A DNA stretch of 64,000 nt from contig NZ_NCSU01000006.1 of assembly GCF_002088945.1 (NCBI RefSeq), forward strand, positions 236,091 through 300,090. Direction: 5' to 3'. Source of the DNA: Henriciella pelagia (lineage in GTDB: Bacteria > Pseudomonadota > Alphaproteobacteria > Caulobacterales > Hyphomonadaceae). The position numbers were made by a program, and so were the translations under genes. This document shows positions 18,829 through 27,334 of this stretch, piece after piece (the stretch's first letter is position 1; every line of letters begins with the position of its first letter). A model generated the notes under the pieces. It was not told where the DNA came from and searched no databases. It saw only the letters and a program-made list of their open reading frames with translations.

Positions 18829-19830
18829 ATGAAATTTCTTGTGACCGGGGTCGCCGGCTTTATCGGCTCGAGTATTTCCAAGGCCCTGCTTGACGCCGGC
18901 CACGACGTCATAGGCATCGATAATCTCAATGCCTATTACGATGTTGCGTTGAAACAGGAGCGCCTGCATCGCTTGCAAGCAAGCAAGGCTTTCCAGTTCC
19001 ACAAGATGAATGTTGCAGACCATGAAGCGCTGCTGGCTCTGCCCGAACGCGATTCGATTGACCGGGTGCTTCATCTCGCCGCGCAGGCTGGTGTTCGCTA
19101 TTCGCTCGAGAACCCGTTCGCCTATGCCGAGTCCAATATGACAGGTCATCTCGCCGTGCTGGAATTCTGCCGCCGGGCGGCAAAGGCCCCCCTCCTGATC
19201 TATGCGTCTTCAAGCTCGGTCTATGGTGATGACGCTGTCGCGCCGTTCAGCGAAGATGCCAATGTCGACCGGCCAGTTTCCCTCTATGCAGCCACAAAGC
19301 GCGCGGATGAATTGATGAGCCAAGCCTATGCCAAGCTCTACGATATCCGCCAGATCGGTGTTCGATTCTTTACGGTGTATGGTCCTTGGGGGCGCCCGGA
19401 CATGGCCTATTGGTCGTTCACCGACCGCATTCTCAGGGGCGAAACAATCCGCGTTTTCAATGGCGGAAAGATGAAGCGCGATTTCACCTTCATCGAGGAT
19501 GCCATCGCGGGATTGATGGCCATCGCGACGCGTCGCGCGATCTTTGTGGAAGGCGAACTTGCCCATAAACTCTACAATATTGGTCACAACCAGCCGGTCT
19601 CGTTGATGGACTTCATTGCCACGATCGAGGCGGCGACGGGCCAGAAGGCGCGCATGGCGCTTGAGCCGATGCAGCCCGGCGATGTGACCGAAACCTGCGC
19701 CGACATTTCGCGCATGCAGGCCGATTACGGCTACAAACCAAAGGTGAGCCTTAGCGACGGCATTGGCCAGTTTGTTCACTGGTTCCGGACCCAGCGTGTT
19801 GCCGCCGGGCCAGCCTTGCGACGGTTTTAA
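18829..19830 (+). CDS. NAD-dependent nucleotide-sugar epimerase, likely UDP-glucuronate 4-epimerase
   Basis: The 333-residue extended SDR has the GVAGFIG NAD motif at 7-13, Ser around 128-130 in YASSSSVYG, and the catalytic Tyr153 and Lys157 (YAATK). The segment DNLNAYYDVALKQERL after the second strand is characteristic of UDP-glucuronate 4-epimerases, which make UDP-galacturonate for lipopolysaccharide or capsule. The ATG at 18829 is chosen for GAGGAG five bases upstream. It lies beside galU, but no UDP-glucose dehydrogenase, which would link the two reactions, is present in this window. Other 4-epimerases cannot be excluded. Confidence 0.85.
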   Translation: MKFLVTGVAGFIGSSISKALLDAGHDVIGIDNLNAYYDVALKQERLHRLQASKAFQFHKMNVADHEALLALPERDSIDRVLHLAAQAGVRYSLENPFAYAESNMTGHLAVLEFCRRAAKAPLLIYASSSSVYGDDAVAPFSEDANVDRPVSLYAATKRADELMSQAYAKLYDIRQIGVRFFTVYGPWGRPDMAYWSFTDRILRGETIRVFNGGKMKRDFTFIEDAIAGLMAIATRRAIFVEGELAHKLYNIGHNQPVSLMDFIATIEAATGQKARMALEPMQPGDVTETCADISRMQADYGYKPKVSLSDGIGQFVHWFRTQRVAAGPALRRF

Positions 19831-19847
19831 CAACACGGACAAGACTC

Positions 19848-20825
19848 ATGCGGATGCCAACGGCTGAAACGGTTCTTGAGGCTCATACGCGCTTGCAAGG
19901 CTGCGTGCTCACGACCCCTGTCCTTCGCAATGATGTCCTGGACGAATTGGCAGGCGCGCGTCTCTTCATAAAATGCGAGAACCTCCAGCTGACCGGCAGT
20001 TTCAAGATTCGTGGGGCGATGAACCGCCTCCTGCAGATTCCGCCTGAAAGGAAAGCGGCAGGTGTGGTTGCCTTTTCGTCCGGAAACCATGCGCAAGGTG
20101 TGGCCCGGGCGGCAAGACTGCTCGGCATGCCCGCCCTGATCGTCATGCCGTCCGACGCACCAGGTGTGAAAATCGCAGGCGTCCGGGCTGACGCCGCGGA
20201 TATTCATCTCTACGACCGCAATACCGAAAGCCGCGAAGCTATTGCTGAACGCATTGCGCATGAAAGGGGCGCGGTGCTGGTGCCGAGCTTCGATGACCCG
20301 TTCATTGTCGAAGGGCAGGGCAGTTGCGGGGTTGAATTTGCCCGTCAGACGCAAGAGCTTGGCGTGGAACTGGACCACATCATCTGCTGCGCGGGTGGGG
20401 GCGGGCTGATCACTGGACTGTCACTTGGTTTCACGGCTTCAAGCCCTTCAACAAGGGTCTGGACTGCCGAGCCGGCGGACCATGATGACTGGCGCCGGTC
20501 ACTCGATAGCGGCGATATCCAGGTGAACGAACCGGGTACCCGGTCGATATGCGATGCTATCCTGACGCCATCGCCTGGAGAACTGACCTGGGAGCTTGGC
20601 AAACAGCTGCTGGCCGGCGGACGGGCGGCCTCCGACGACCAGATTCGCGATGCGATGCGTCTGGCGTTCCGCCATCTGAAATTGGTCGTGGAGCCGGGCG
20701 GCGCCGCTGCGCTCGCCTGCGCCCTTCACGATCTGCCTGCACAGGCGAAAGGCGGGAACGTCGGCATCATTATATCAGGTGGCAACGTTGATCCGAAACA
20801 GTTTGCGGCAATCCTGACCGGCTAG
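19848..20825 (+). CDS. PLP-dependent threonine/serine dehydratase (or serine racemase)
   Basis: The 325-residue fold-type II PLP enzyme carries the Schiff-base Lys53 in [17 protein letters not shown] shortly after, and the phosphate-binding glycine loop [10 protein letters not shown] near residue 180. It lacks the C-terminal ACT regulatory domain of biosynthetic IlvA. It is therefore more like catabolic threonine dehydratase or serine racemase; sequence alone does not separate these. It follows the epimerase by 17 bases. Its last four bases overlap the end of smpB, which is convergent. Confidence 0.88.
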   Translation: MRMPTAETVLEAHTRLQGCVLTTPVLRNDVLDELAGARLFIKCENLQLTGSFKIRGAMNRLLQIPPERKAAGVVAFSSGNHAQGVARAARLLGMPALIVMPSDAPGVKIAGVRADAADIHLYDRNTESREAIAERIAHERGAVLVPSFDDPFIVEGQGSCGVEFARQTQELGVELDHIICCAGGGGLITGLSLGFTASSPSTRVWTAEPADHDDWRRSLDSGDIQVNEPGTRSICDAILTPSPGELTWELGKQLLAGGRAASDDQIRDAMRLAFRHLKLVVEPGGAAALACALHDLPAQAKGGNVGIIISGGNVDPKQFAAILTG

Positions 20826-21301
20826 TTTTCCTTGAGGATCCGGGCCTTGTCGCGCTGCCAGTCGCGCTTTTTCTGGGTCTCGCGCTTGTCAGGGGCACGT
20901 TTGCCGGTCGCCACGCCGATCAGAAGTTTCGCAATGCCGCGCTCGTTGAAATAGAGCTTGAGCGGCACGATCGTGCGGCCGGCCCGTTCGACGGCCTGCG
21001 CCAGTCTTGCCACTTCCCGTTTCGACACGAGCAGTTTGCGCCGGCGCTTGGGCTCATGATTGAACTGGTTCGCGCCTTCATAGGGCGGAAAGTCAGAGTT
21101 AACGAGCCAAAGTTCGCCTTCCTCGACGGCGGCGTAGGATTCGGCGATGTTCGCGCGGCCATTGCGCAGCGATTTCACCTCGCTGCCTGAGAGGACAAGG
21201 CCAGCCTCCAGCGTGTCTTCGACATGGTAATCGAAGCGGGAACGGCGGTTCTCTGCCACCAGGCCGTCGCTGCGGCCCTTGATCTGGTTCTTCTTGGACA
21301 T
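20822..21301 (-). CDS. smpB: SsrA-binding protein SmpB
   Basis: The 159-residue partner of tmRNA binds the tRNA-like domain and brings it to stalled ribosomes. The N-terminal half has [22 protein letters not shown] and [12 protein letters not shown]. The C-terminal tail is strongly basic ([21 protein letters not shown]), as needed to sit in the mRNA channel. It starts six bases after the stop of dapA, so the two form an operon. No ssrA gene is visible here. Confidence 0.96.
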   Translation of the reverse strand: MSKKNQIKGRSDGLVAENRRSRFDYHVEDTLEAGLVLSGSEVKSLRNGRANIAESYAAVEEGELWLVNSDFPPYEGANQFNHEPKRRRKLLVSKREVARLAQAVERAGRTIVPLKLYFNERGIAKLLIGVATGKRAPDKRETQKKRDWQRDKARILKEN

Positions 21302-21307
21302 GCCTGA

Positions 21308-22183
21308 CTATATAAGGCCTGCAATTTCCATTGCAGCGTCAATCTTCGCGCGCGCTGCTTCGTCCGGTCCGACGATTGGCAGCCGGGTCGACGCCTCGCA
21401 CAGTCCAAGCCTGGATAGCGCATATTTCGCAGGTCCCGGAGACGGCGACAGGAACAGCGCCTTGTGAAGCGCGATGAATTTCTTCTCGATTGCCTGCGCG
21501 ACGGCGATGTCGCCTTTGTCGACGGCTGTGTGCAGCGCCGCCATGTCCGCTGGCGCAACATTGGCCGTCACGGAAATACAGCCCGTTCCGCCCATGGCGC
21601 GGTGTCCGAGTGTCAGGGGATCGTCGCCACAAATCTGGACAAATTGTTCCCCTTCGAGGCCGGCTGCATGCAGGCTGACCCGGGCAAGGTCGCCCGCAGC
21701 ATCCTTGATTCCGACAATATTCGGATGCTTGCCGAGCCGGATGACAGTGTCTGGCAGCAGGTCGGAGACCGTGCGCCCTGGTACATTGTAAAGGATGATC
21801 GGCATCGCGACAGTTTCGGCAATTGTCCGGAAATGGGCTTCAAGACCGGCCTGATCAGGCCTGTTGTAATAGGGGCAGACACATAGGACCGCGTCCGCGC
21901 CCGCTTCCTTGGCGTGCTCGACGAGGCCGATGGCTTCGCGCGTCGAATTGGAGCCAGCGCCGGCAATGACAGGGATCCGGCCAGCGGTGACCTCAATGCA
22001 GAGTGTGACGACTTCGCGGTGCTCTTCATGGCTCAGCGTTGCCGATTCGCCGGTGGTGCCACAGGGAACCAGAGCACCGGCGCCAGCTTCGATCTGGCGT
22101 TCGACCAGATCAGCGAATGCCTTGCGATCTACGGCCCCGTTCTTGAATGGCGTGACGAGAGCAGGAATGGAACCATGGAACAT
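21308..22183 (-). CDS. dapA: 4-hydroxy-tetrahydrodipicolinate synthase
   Basis: The 291-residue class I aldolase-fold enzyme condenses pyruvate with aspartate semialdehyde, the first committed step to lysine and meso-diaminopimelate. Visible catalytic residues are Thr43/Thr44 (CGTTGES), Tyr132 (LYNVPGRT) and the Schiff-base Lys160 (GIKDAAGD). The ATG at 22183 matches the family length; the upstream extension has no good start. Its Shine-Dalgarno is poor. The dapA-smpB order is common in alphaproteobacteria. A lytic transglycosylase is divergent at 22281. Confidence 0.95.
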   Translation of the reverse strand: MFHGSIPALVTPFKNGAVDRKAFADLVERQIEAGAGALVPCGTTGESATLSHEEHREVVTLCIEVTAGRIPVIAGAGSNSTREAIGLVEHAKEAGADAVLCVCPYYNRPDQAGLEAHFRTIAETVAMPIILYNVPGRTVSDLLPDTVIRLGKHPNIVGIKDAAGDLARVSLHAAGLEGEQFVQICGDDPLTLGHRAMGGTGCISVTANVAPADMAALHTAVDKGDIAVAQAIEKKFIALHKALFLSPSPGPAKYALSRLGLCEASTRLPIVGPDEAARAKIDAAMEIAGLI

Positions 22184-22280
22184 CGTAATATTGCCGCGAT
22201 TTATATGTTGAACACTTGTGTTGGAATCGGTGACGTCGTGTTTGGCACGGCGACACCTATAAGGAAACAGGCAGGGCTTT

Positions 22281-24338
22281 ATGCGCGTTAGCACATCAAG
22301 GGCAACTCTTGCAGCAGCAATACTCGCAACAATGACAGCGGGTAGCGCGGCTGCCATACCGACGGCGCCGAGTCTGAAACCGGATCTGGCTGCTGCATCC
22401 AACGTCGTGTCGACGACCGATGCTGGCATATTGCGGCGCGCCATCGATGCTGTCGAAAGCAATAACTGGTCGACTGTCCGCTCGCTGGAAGCACAGGCCC
22501 GCGATGAAACCGTTCGCCAGCTCATCCTCTGGTACCGTGGTCGCGGAGACGTCCAGATGTCATTCGATGAGCTGAACGGACTATTGAGCACGCAGGGCGA
22601 CTGGCCGCAGATGCGTAGCGTTCAGGTGCGTGCCGAAGAGGCGATCAGCCTGTCTGCCCTGAACAATGAGCAGCGAATTGCATGGTTCGAGAAAGCCGGT
22701 GGTCCGATATCCGGTTCTGGCAGACTTGCCCTTGCCGAGGCTTATCGAAGGACCGGCCAGATGGACAAGGCGACGCAAATCATTCGCGATGCCTGGCATG
22801 GAAATACGCTGAGCGCTGATGAGACTTCAGACGTCCTGTCGACCTATGGCAGCAGCCTGACCCAGGACGACCATCAGAAGCGTGCAGACTTCCTGATGTG
22901 GACGGCGCAGCACACTGCCGCCCGCCGCCTGATGCCATACCTGAACTCAGACTGGACGAAGCTGACGGAGGCCCGCATTCGCCTGCAAGCCCGCGCGAGC
23001 GGTGTCGATGCCGCCGTCGATGCAGTTCCTGCGGGCCTTCAGGATCATCCAGGGTTGCTATATGACCGCGCCAAGTGGCGCCGACGCGCGCGACAGGCTG
23101 AAAGCGCGTATGTTCCGCTCCTCACGCAGATTAACGGCGCTGATGTGCCACCTGCCGGCCGCGACAATCTCTGGGGCGAGCGCAATCTCGCCATCCGCGA
23201 TGCGTTGAAAGAACGCCAGTTCCAGACGGCCTATGCGCTTGCGGCACCGCACGGCATGAGCGACGGGACTGACTTTGCTGAGGCAGAGTGGATTGCGGGC
23301 TGGATTGCGCTGCGCCATCTCAATCAGGCCGACCGCGCTCTGGCGCATTTCCAGACCCTTGCTGAAAACGTCTCCACACCGATCAGCCTCGCCCGAGCCT
23401 ATTACTGGCAGGGCAGGGCGAGCGAAGCGCTGGATGACGATGAAGCGGCCAAAGCAGCCTATGAGGAAGCTGCAAAATATCCTTTCGTCTATTACGGGCA
23501 GCTCGCGGCTGAAAAGGTCGGCAAGGCTCAGCTCTATCTTCAGGCGCAATCCGAGATTACCGAAACTGAGCGCGACGCCTTCAACCGGCGTCCGCTTGTG
23601 CGGGCGTTAAAGCTGCTCGCTGAGAATGGCGAGTCTGGCGAATTTCGTCAGTTCGCTTACCATCTCGACGACTTGCTCGACAGCGAAGCAGATTACCTGC
23701 TCCTCTCGCAGCTTGCTTCAGATTATCTCTACGCAGATATTGGCGTTCGCGGCGCGAAAGCTGGCCTCGCCAAGGGCATTGTCGCGACCGAGGCAGCCTT
23801 TCCTGTTCCGGATTACCCGCTATTGCGCGAGCCGCGCGTCGAGCGCGCCATGATGTACGCGTTGTCGCGTCAGGAAAGCGAAATGAACCCGTCTGCGGTG
23901 TCGCACGCCAATGCGCGCGGTCTTATGCAGTTCGTGCCTCGCACGGCGCAGGCTGAAGCTCGCAATATCGGCTTGCCCTTCAAGACCTCCTGGCTGACCG
24001 ACGACCCAGGCTACAATATGACACTTGGCGGGGCGCACCTCGACACGCTGCTGAACCAGTTCAATGGTAGCTATATCATGACGGCCGCCGCCTATAATGC
24101 CGGGGCATCTCGTCCGCGCCGCTGGATCCAGGAATATGGCGACCCACGTGCAGGTGAAGTCGATCCGATTGACTGGGTGGAATTCATTCCATTCTCCGAG
24201 ACTCGCAATTACGTCCAGCGCGTGCTGGAGAATACGCAGGTCTATCGCCAGCGCCTTTCGCAGGAACGCGTGGACATCCAGCTGACCTCTGACCTGCATC
24301 GCGGGCGGATGTGGAACACGCTTCCCTCCGCAAACTAG
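22281..24338 (+). CDS. Soluble lytic murein transglycosylase (Slt type)
   Basis: The 685-residue exported protein has a signal peptide of about 25 residues (ending SAAA). A long alpha-helical superhelical domain (U and L domains) runs to about residue 510. A C-terminal lysozyme-like SLT domain follows: catalytic Glu532 in SRQESEMNP, then ARGLMQFVP and AAYNAG. It cleaves peptidoglycan glycan strands with formation of 1,6-anhydromuramic ends. AGGG stands just before the ATG at 22281. It is divergent from dapA, which supplies the DAP used in the same polymer. Confidence 0.92.
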   Translation: MRVSTSRATLAAAILATMTAGSAAAIPTAPSLKPDLAAASNVVSTTDAGILRRAIDAVESNNWSTVRSLEAQARDETVRQLILWYRGRGDVQMSFDELNGLLSTQGDWPQMRSVQVRAEEAISLSALNNEQRIAWFEKAGGPISGSGRLALAEAYRRTGQMDKATQIIRDAWHGNTLSADETSDVLSTYGSSLTQDDHQKRADFLMWTAQHTAARRLMPYLNSDWTKLTEARIRLQARASGVDAAVDAVPAGLQDHPGLLYDRAKWRRRARQAESAYVPLLTQINGADVPPAGRDNLWGERNLAIRDALKERQFQTAYALAAPHGMSDGTDFAEAEWIAGWIALRHLNQADRALAHFQTLAENVSTPISLARAYYWQGRASEALDDDEAAKAAYEEAAKYPFVYYGQLAAEKVGKAQLYLQAQSEITETERDAFNRRPLVRALKLLAENGESGEFRQFAYHLDDLLDSEADYLLLSQLASDYLYADIGVRGAKAGLAKGIVATEAAFPVPDYPLLREPRVERAMMYALSRQESEMNPSAVSHANARGLMQFVPRTAQAEARNIGLPFKTSWLTDDPGYNMTLGGAHLDTLLNQFNGSYIMTAAAYNAGASRPRRWIQEYGDPRAGEVDPIDWVEFIPFSETRNYVQRVLENTQVYRQRLSQERVDIQLTSDLHRGRMWNTLPSAN

Positions 24339-24360
24339 CCGATGGGCCTGCTATACCCGA

Positions 24361-24390
24361 AAACGAAAAGGCCACCCGATAAGGGTGGCC
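24361..24390 (-). terminator. Terminator reading leftward, downstream of the 26-codon ORF
   Basis: An 8-bp stem GGCCACCC / GGGTGGCC with a five-base loop is followed on the minus strand by TTTTCGTTTTC. It is oriented to end a minus-strand transcript, that is the short ORF at 24449-24529. It could also act weakly on slt from the other side, but lacks T residues there. Confidence 0.75.
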
Positions 24391-24418
24391 TCCGTGAGCC
24401 GGATGGGCTCTGAATCCT

Positions 24419-24437
24419 GGTCAGGTCAGACCTGACC
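24419..24437. repeat. Perfect inverted repeat GGTCAGGT-CAG-ACCTGACC
   Basis: An 8-bp perfect palindrome with a three-base centre lies between the stop of the 26-codon ORF and its terminator. It could be an RNA hairpin in the 3' UTR or an operator; the sequence alone does not say. Confidence 0.6.
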
Positions 24438-24448
24438 TAAAGTCAGTG

Positions 24449-24529
24449 CTAGCGCACAGAGAGAGGTTGCTCTCCAAGGCCACCAGCACGAACGGATCCA
24501 ATTCCCGTTCCTGGTTTCTCACTAGACAT
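24449..24529 (-). CDS. 26-residue small ORF with extreme Shine-Dalgarno
   Basis: The ORF encodes 26 residues beginning MSSEKPGTGIGS and ending LSVR, hydrophilic and glycine-rich with no membrane segment. It is supported by its ribosome-binding site: AAAGGAGGTGATCC, seven bases between GGAGG and the ATG, complementary to essentially the whole 3' end of 16S rRNA. It has its own terminator downstream and no other coding sequence on the strand between the RcnB-like gene and slt. It might be a small protein or a translated sRNA. I know no homologue, so its reality rests on the initiation signal and the transcription-unit layout. Confidence 0.6.
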   Translation of the reverse strand: MSSEKPGTGIGSVRAGGLGEQPLSVR

Positions 24530-24531
24530 TG

Positions 24532-24545
24532 GATCACCTCCTTTC
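24532..24545 (-). promoter_or_regulatory. Near-perfect extended Shine-Dalgarno of the small ORF
   Basis: On the minus strand this reads GAAAGGAGGTGATC, the full complement of the usual 16S rRNA 3' tail. Most genes in this window show only four to six matching bases, so this site is exceptional and decides the start of the 26-codon ORF. Confidence 0.75.
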
Positions 24546-24630
24546 AGCTGTTGAAAACAAAGCACCGACCGACAAGCGCTCGCGTGCAGGTCAATTAAAG
24601 CACGACTCGTGCCTAATGGAAGATGAACAA

Positions 24631-24661
24631 TGAAAAAGCCCGGCGACAAATGTCGCCGGGC
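24631..24661 (-). terminator. Terminator of the RcnB-like gene
   Basis: An 11-bp stem GCCCGGCGACA / TGTCGCCGGGC with a two-base loop is followed on the minus strand by TTTTTC, 33 bases after the stop of the gene at 24694-25329. Confidence 0.87.
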
Positions 24662-24693
24662 CGATGCAGTCCAGGTGGTGGCGAGCCGATCAC

Positions 24694-25329
24694 CTATTGC
24701 GCCAGGATACCAACTGCGAGGCCAATAATGGCACCGGTAGCGACCGATGCGAGAACGGCGTCTCCATTATAGCCGTCGCGGACCCAGTGGTGTCCGTGCG
24801 GCGGACGGTAGAGGCCATAACGGTCATAGTCGTGGATGACGATCGTGCGCGGGCCGTAGGTGTAGTAGCCGCCGATCCTATAGTGAGGGTGGTAATAGCC
24901 CGAATTATAATGGAAGGAGATGCCGGGACGCGGGCGGTAATAGCTCGGCGTGCTGTAATAGTATCGGTTTATAACGCGCGGCGCGCGGTAGTGGTAATTG
25001 TTCACCCGCCGATAGTCGCGACCACGATGCCAGTGGCCGTGATGTTTGCGGCCACGGTTCCAGTCATGATGTTTGTGATGACGTCCCCGGTCCCAGTCAC
25101 GGTTGCTGTGATGGCGCCCTCTGTGCCAGTCACGATTATGGTCGTGACGGCGGCCGCGATCCCAGTCTCCGCGCCGTCCACGGTCACCACGGTGGCCGCG
25201 ATCACCGCGATCATGATAGCCACCCCGGTCGCCACGACCGCGATCATCGGCGGCCGCCAGGGGGGCGAGTGTTGCAACCGCAAGAGCACCTGCTGCGCCC
25301 AGGCGCGAAAGAATAGACAAGAGAGCCAT
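24694..25329 (-). CDS. RcnB-like secreted protein with Arg/Gly/Asp/His-rich repeats
   Basis: The 211-residue exported protein has a signal peptide ending near LAAA-DD (residue 27). About 85 residues of short imperfect repeats (RGDRG, WDRGRHH, DWNRGR) are followed by a Tyr/Pro-rich segment. The C-terminal RcnB-like region (LYRPPHGHHWVRDGYNGDAVLAS) ends in a glycine/alanine-rich hydrophobic helix. RcnB proteins are periplasmic and in E. coli affect nickel/cobalt handling. The many histidines here fit metal binding but do not prove it. GGAGG precedes the ATG by five bases. The antisense frame is long only because of the repeat composition. Confidence 0.8.
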   Translation of the reverse strand: MALLSILSRLGAAGALAVATLAPLAAADDRGRGDRGGYHDRGDRGHRGDRGRRGDWDRGRRHDHNRDWHRGRHHSNRDWDRGRHHKHHDWNRGRKHHGHWHRGRDYRRVNNYHYRAPRVINRYYYSTPSYYRPRPGISFHYNSGYYHPHYRIGGYYTYGPRTIVIHDYDRYGLYRPPHGHHWVRDGYNGDAVLASVATGAIIGLAVGILAQ

Positions 25330-25444
25330 TCAAGCCTCCAATACGAATTTACCGGATTCCCGGCAGGGTTCTGGTTCCTGACGCGAAACCTTGCTTCAAG
25401 AATATGGTTGCAAGCTTGAACCCTAGCTGAACAGACCCTTCATC

Positions 25445-25882
25445 ATGACAGCCTCGCAAGACTTAAAGATTAATGACGATATTTCAGTGCCATACTGGGA
25501 ACTTGTCGAAACCTTCACAAGGTCGTCGGGGCCCGGCGGGCAGAATGTGAACAAGGTGTCCTCTGCTGTGCAGTTGCGATGGAATGTCGACGCGTCCTCC
25601 ATCCCCGCACCGGTCAAGGAGCGCTTTCGCCGTCTCTGGGCCAATCGCATCACCAAGGAAGGAGATGTGATCGTCGATGCCAGCGAACACCGCTCCCAGG
25701 CACGCAATCGAGATGCCGCGAGGGAACGTTTGACGCTGATGATCCGCAAGGCGACACAGAATCGGAAGCGACGAATTCCGACCCGGCCGGGACGAGGTGC
25801 CATTGAACGGCGGATCAAGGCCAAGAAGGAAGTCGGGGAAAAGAAAGCGCTGCGTGAGAAGATCAAGCGAAGCGATATTTAG
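25445..25882 (+). CDS. arfB: Peptidyl-tRNA hydrolase ArfB (ribosome rescue)
   Basis: The 145-residue stand-alone RF-1-type domain carries GGQ at 31-33 within SSGPGGQNVNKVSSAVQLRW, the motif that hydrolyses peptidyl-tRNA on stalled ribosomes. The C-terminal tail after about residue 100 is very basic (RKRR, RRIKAKKE, KIKR), as needed to enter an empty mRNA channel. It provides a tmRNA-independent rescue route; smpB of the main route lies 4 kb away. The downstream SDR begins 11 bases after the stop, so the two are probably co-transcribed. Confidence 0.94.
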   Translation: MTASQDLKINDDISVPYWELVETFTRSSGPGGQNVNKVSSAVQLRWNVDASSIPAPVKERFRRLWANRITKEGDVIVDASEHRSQARNRDAARERLTLMIRKATQNRKRRIPTRPGRGAIERRIKAKKEVGEKKALREKIKRSDI

Positions 25883-25893
25883 GGAGGAGCTGA

Positions 25894-26628
25894 GTGCTCG
25901 ATTTTAGCGGTAAGAAAGCTCTGGTCGTTGGCGGATCCAGTGGAATTGGAAATGGCATTGCGCAGGCTTTTCGCGCCCGCGGTGCAGCGGTAACGGTCTG
26001 GGGCACCCGCGCCTCGGCTGCAGACTATGATGGCGGCGAAGGTTCAGACCTTTCCGGCCTGACTTACGCAAGGGTCGATGCCTCCAACCGGGATGACGTT
26101 GACCGCGAAACAGCGCTGATTTCCTCGCTCGATGTACTCGTCCTCTGCCAGGGAACGGTCCGCTACAATCGGGAGGAATTCGAACGGCCGGGCTGGGACG
26201 CAGTCATGGAGGTCAACATCACCAGTGTGATGGACGTCGCACGAGGTCTTAAGGCCACCCTTGCGGCGGACGGCGGCGGCAGCATGATCATTGTGAGTTC
26301 AGTGGCCGGGTTTGGCGCTACGATCGGGACGCCGGCCTATGCGGCTTCCAAACACGCAGCTGTTGGCCTGACCAAGACTCTCGGCGCCGCCTGGGCACGA
26401 GATGGAATTCGCGTAAACGGGCTTGCGCCGGGCCTTGTCGAGACGAAGCTGACGCATGTCACAACAAGGAACGAGAAGCGCCTCGCCGGCGCTTTGCGCA
26501 GTATCCCTCAGGGGCGTATGGGCACCCCCGACGATATGGCAGGGGTGGCCATGTTCCTTGCTTCGCCGCTAGCGAGCTATGTGACAGGCCAGACCATCAT
26601 TGCTGATGGCGGCCTGTCTCTACAGTAA
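25894..26628 (+). CDS. SDR family oxidoreductase
   Basis: The 244-residue short-chain dehydrogenase starts with GTG four bases after GGGAGGAG. The cofactor motif is GGSSGIG (13-19), the catalytic pair is in YAASK, and the end is ADGGLSLQ. The usual NNAG motif is replaced by CQGTVRYN, a small departure in the substrate-facing loop. The substrate is not evident. It follows arfB closely and ends back-to-back with convergent sodC. Confidence 0.87.
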   Translation: MLDFSGKKALVVGGSSGIGNGIAQAFRARGAAVTVWGTRASAADYDGGEGSDLSGLTYARVDASNRDDVDRETALISSLDVLVLCQGTVRYNREEFERPGWDAVMEVNITSVMDVARGLKATLAADGGGSMIIVSSVAGFGATIGTPAYAASKHAAVGLTKTLGAAWARDGIRVNGLAPGLVETKLTHVTTRNEKRLAGALRSIPQGRMGTPDDMAGVAMFLASPLASYVTGQTIIADGGLSLQ

Positions 26629-27240
26629 CTATTGCACCACTGAGCACGCCACACGGCCGCCCGCGCCGCCAATGGGCTGGCTGAGATGATCGTCGCGGCC
26701 CTCATGAATGATGATGGCGCCGCCATCGTCATCGAGAACATCGGACAGGCTGACCAGATCGGTGAACGTCTCATAGCGCACCGAGCCATCGTCGAAGGCA
26801 AAGAGGTTCGGGAGGTCGCCGGGCTCAGGTCCGGCCGGATTGAGCAGGCCATGTCCGCCTTCAACCTTGCCGACATGACCGCCGGAGGCGGTGTACTCGC
26901 CGGTGTCAGAGCAGTCGCCAGTCTGATGGATGTGGACGGCGTGCCAGCCGGGCTCAAGTCCGCCAGCGTCTACGGCAACCTCCATGAGGATGCCGTTCGG
27001 ACCTTCGATGAGATTGACCGAACCGATGCTTGAGCCATCAGCGCCGAGAAGGTCACCCGTCGCCCGCATCATCGATGGTAGCGATTCCATGCCATTCGCG
27101 TCAGGCGCAATTTCGGCGTCTTCGACAGCAGGTTCCGTTGGCTGCACCTCATCCTCCTGTGCCGTCGAGGCTTGCTGGGAGCAGGCGAACAGGATGGAAA
27201 ACGCGGCAACTGTTGAGGCCAGGGTAAACGCACGTGACAT
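26629..27240 (-). CDS. sodC: Cu-Zn superoxide dismutase, lipoprotein form
   Basis: The 203-residue protein has a lipoprotein signal ending ILFAC (Cys20), so it is likely tethered to the outer membrane facing the periplasm. Copper ligands H103, H105, H122 and H179 and the disulfide cysteines C110 and C199 are present. Zinc ligands H130 and D142 are visible, but the third zinc histidine of the family (GPHAGDLPN) is Glu139 here (GPEPGDLPN). The enzyme may bind zinc differently or weakly. GGAG lies six bases before the ATG. It is convergent with the SDR and divergent from tlyA. Confidence 0.9.
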   Translation of the reverse strand: MSRAFTLASTVAAFSILFACSQQASTAQEDEVQPTEPAVEDAEIAPDANGMESLPSMMRATGDLLGADGSSIGSVNLIEGPNGILMEVAVDAGGLEPGWHAVHIHQTGDCSDTGEYTASGGHVGKVEGGHGLLNPAGPEPGDLPNLFAFDDGSVRYETFTDLVSLSDVLDDDGGAIIIHEGRDDHLSQPIGGAGGRVACSVVQ

Positions 27241-27334
27241 GGGAGACTCCTTCGATATCTTTCCGCGGAACAGGATTGATCAGTTTCGTATCGAACGCGT
27301 GTTTCGTATTGCGCGTTCCAGTGAGGACAAAATA

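Noticed and set aside
25090..25240. CRISPR-like regular repeats
   Set aside because: The periodicity is coding repeats of the RcnB-like protein, not identical repeats with unique spacers.
24664..25419. Val/Thr/Ala-rich + strand ORF opposite the RcnB-like gene
   Set aside because: Low-complexity complement of the Arg/His/Asp repeats; no ribosome-binding site.
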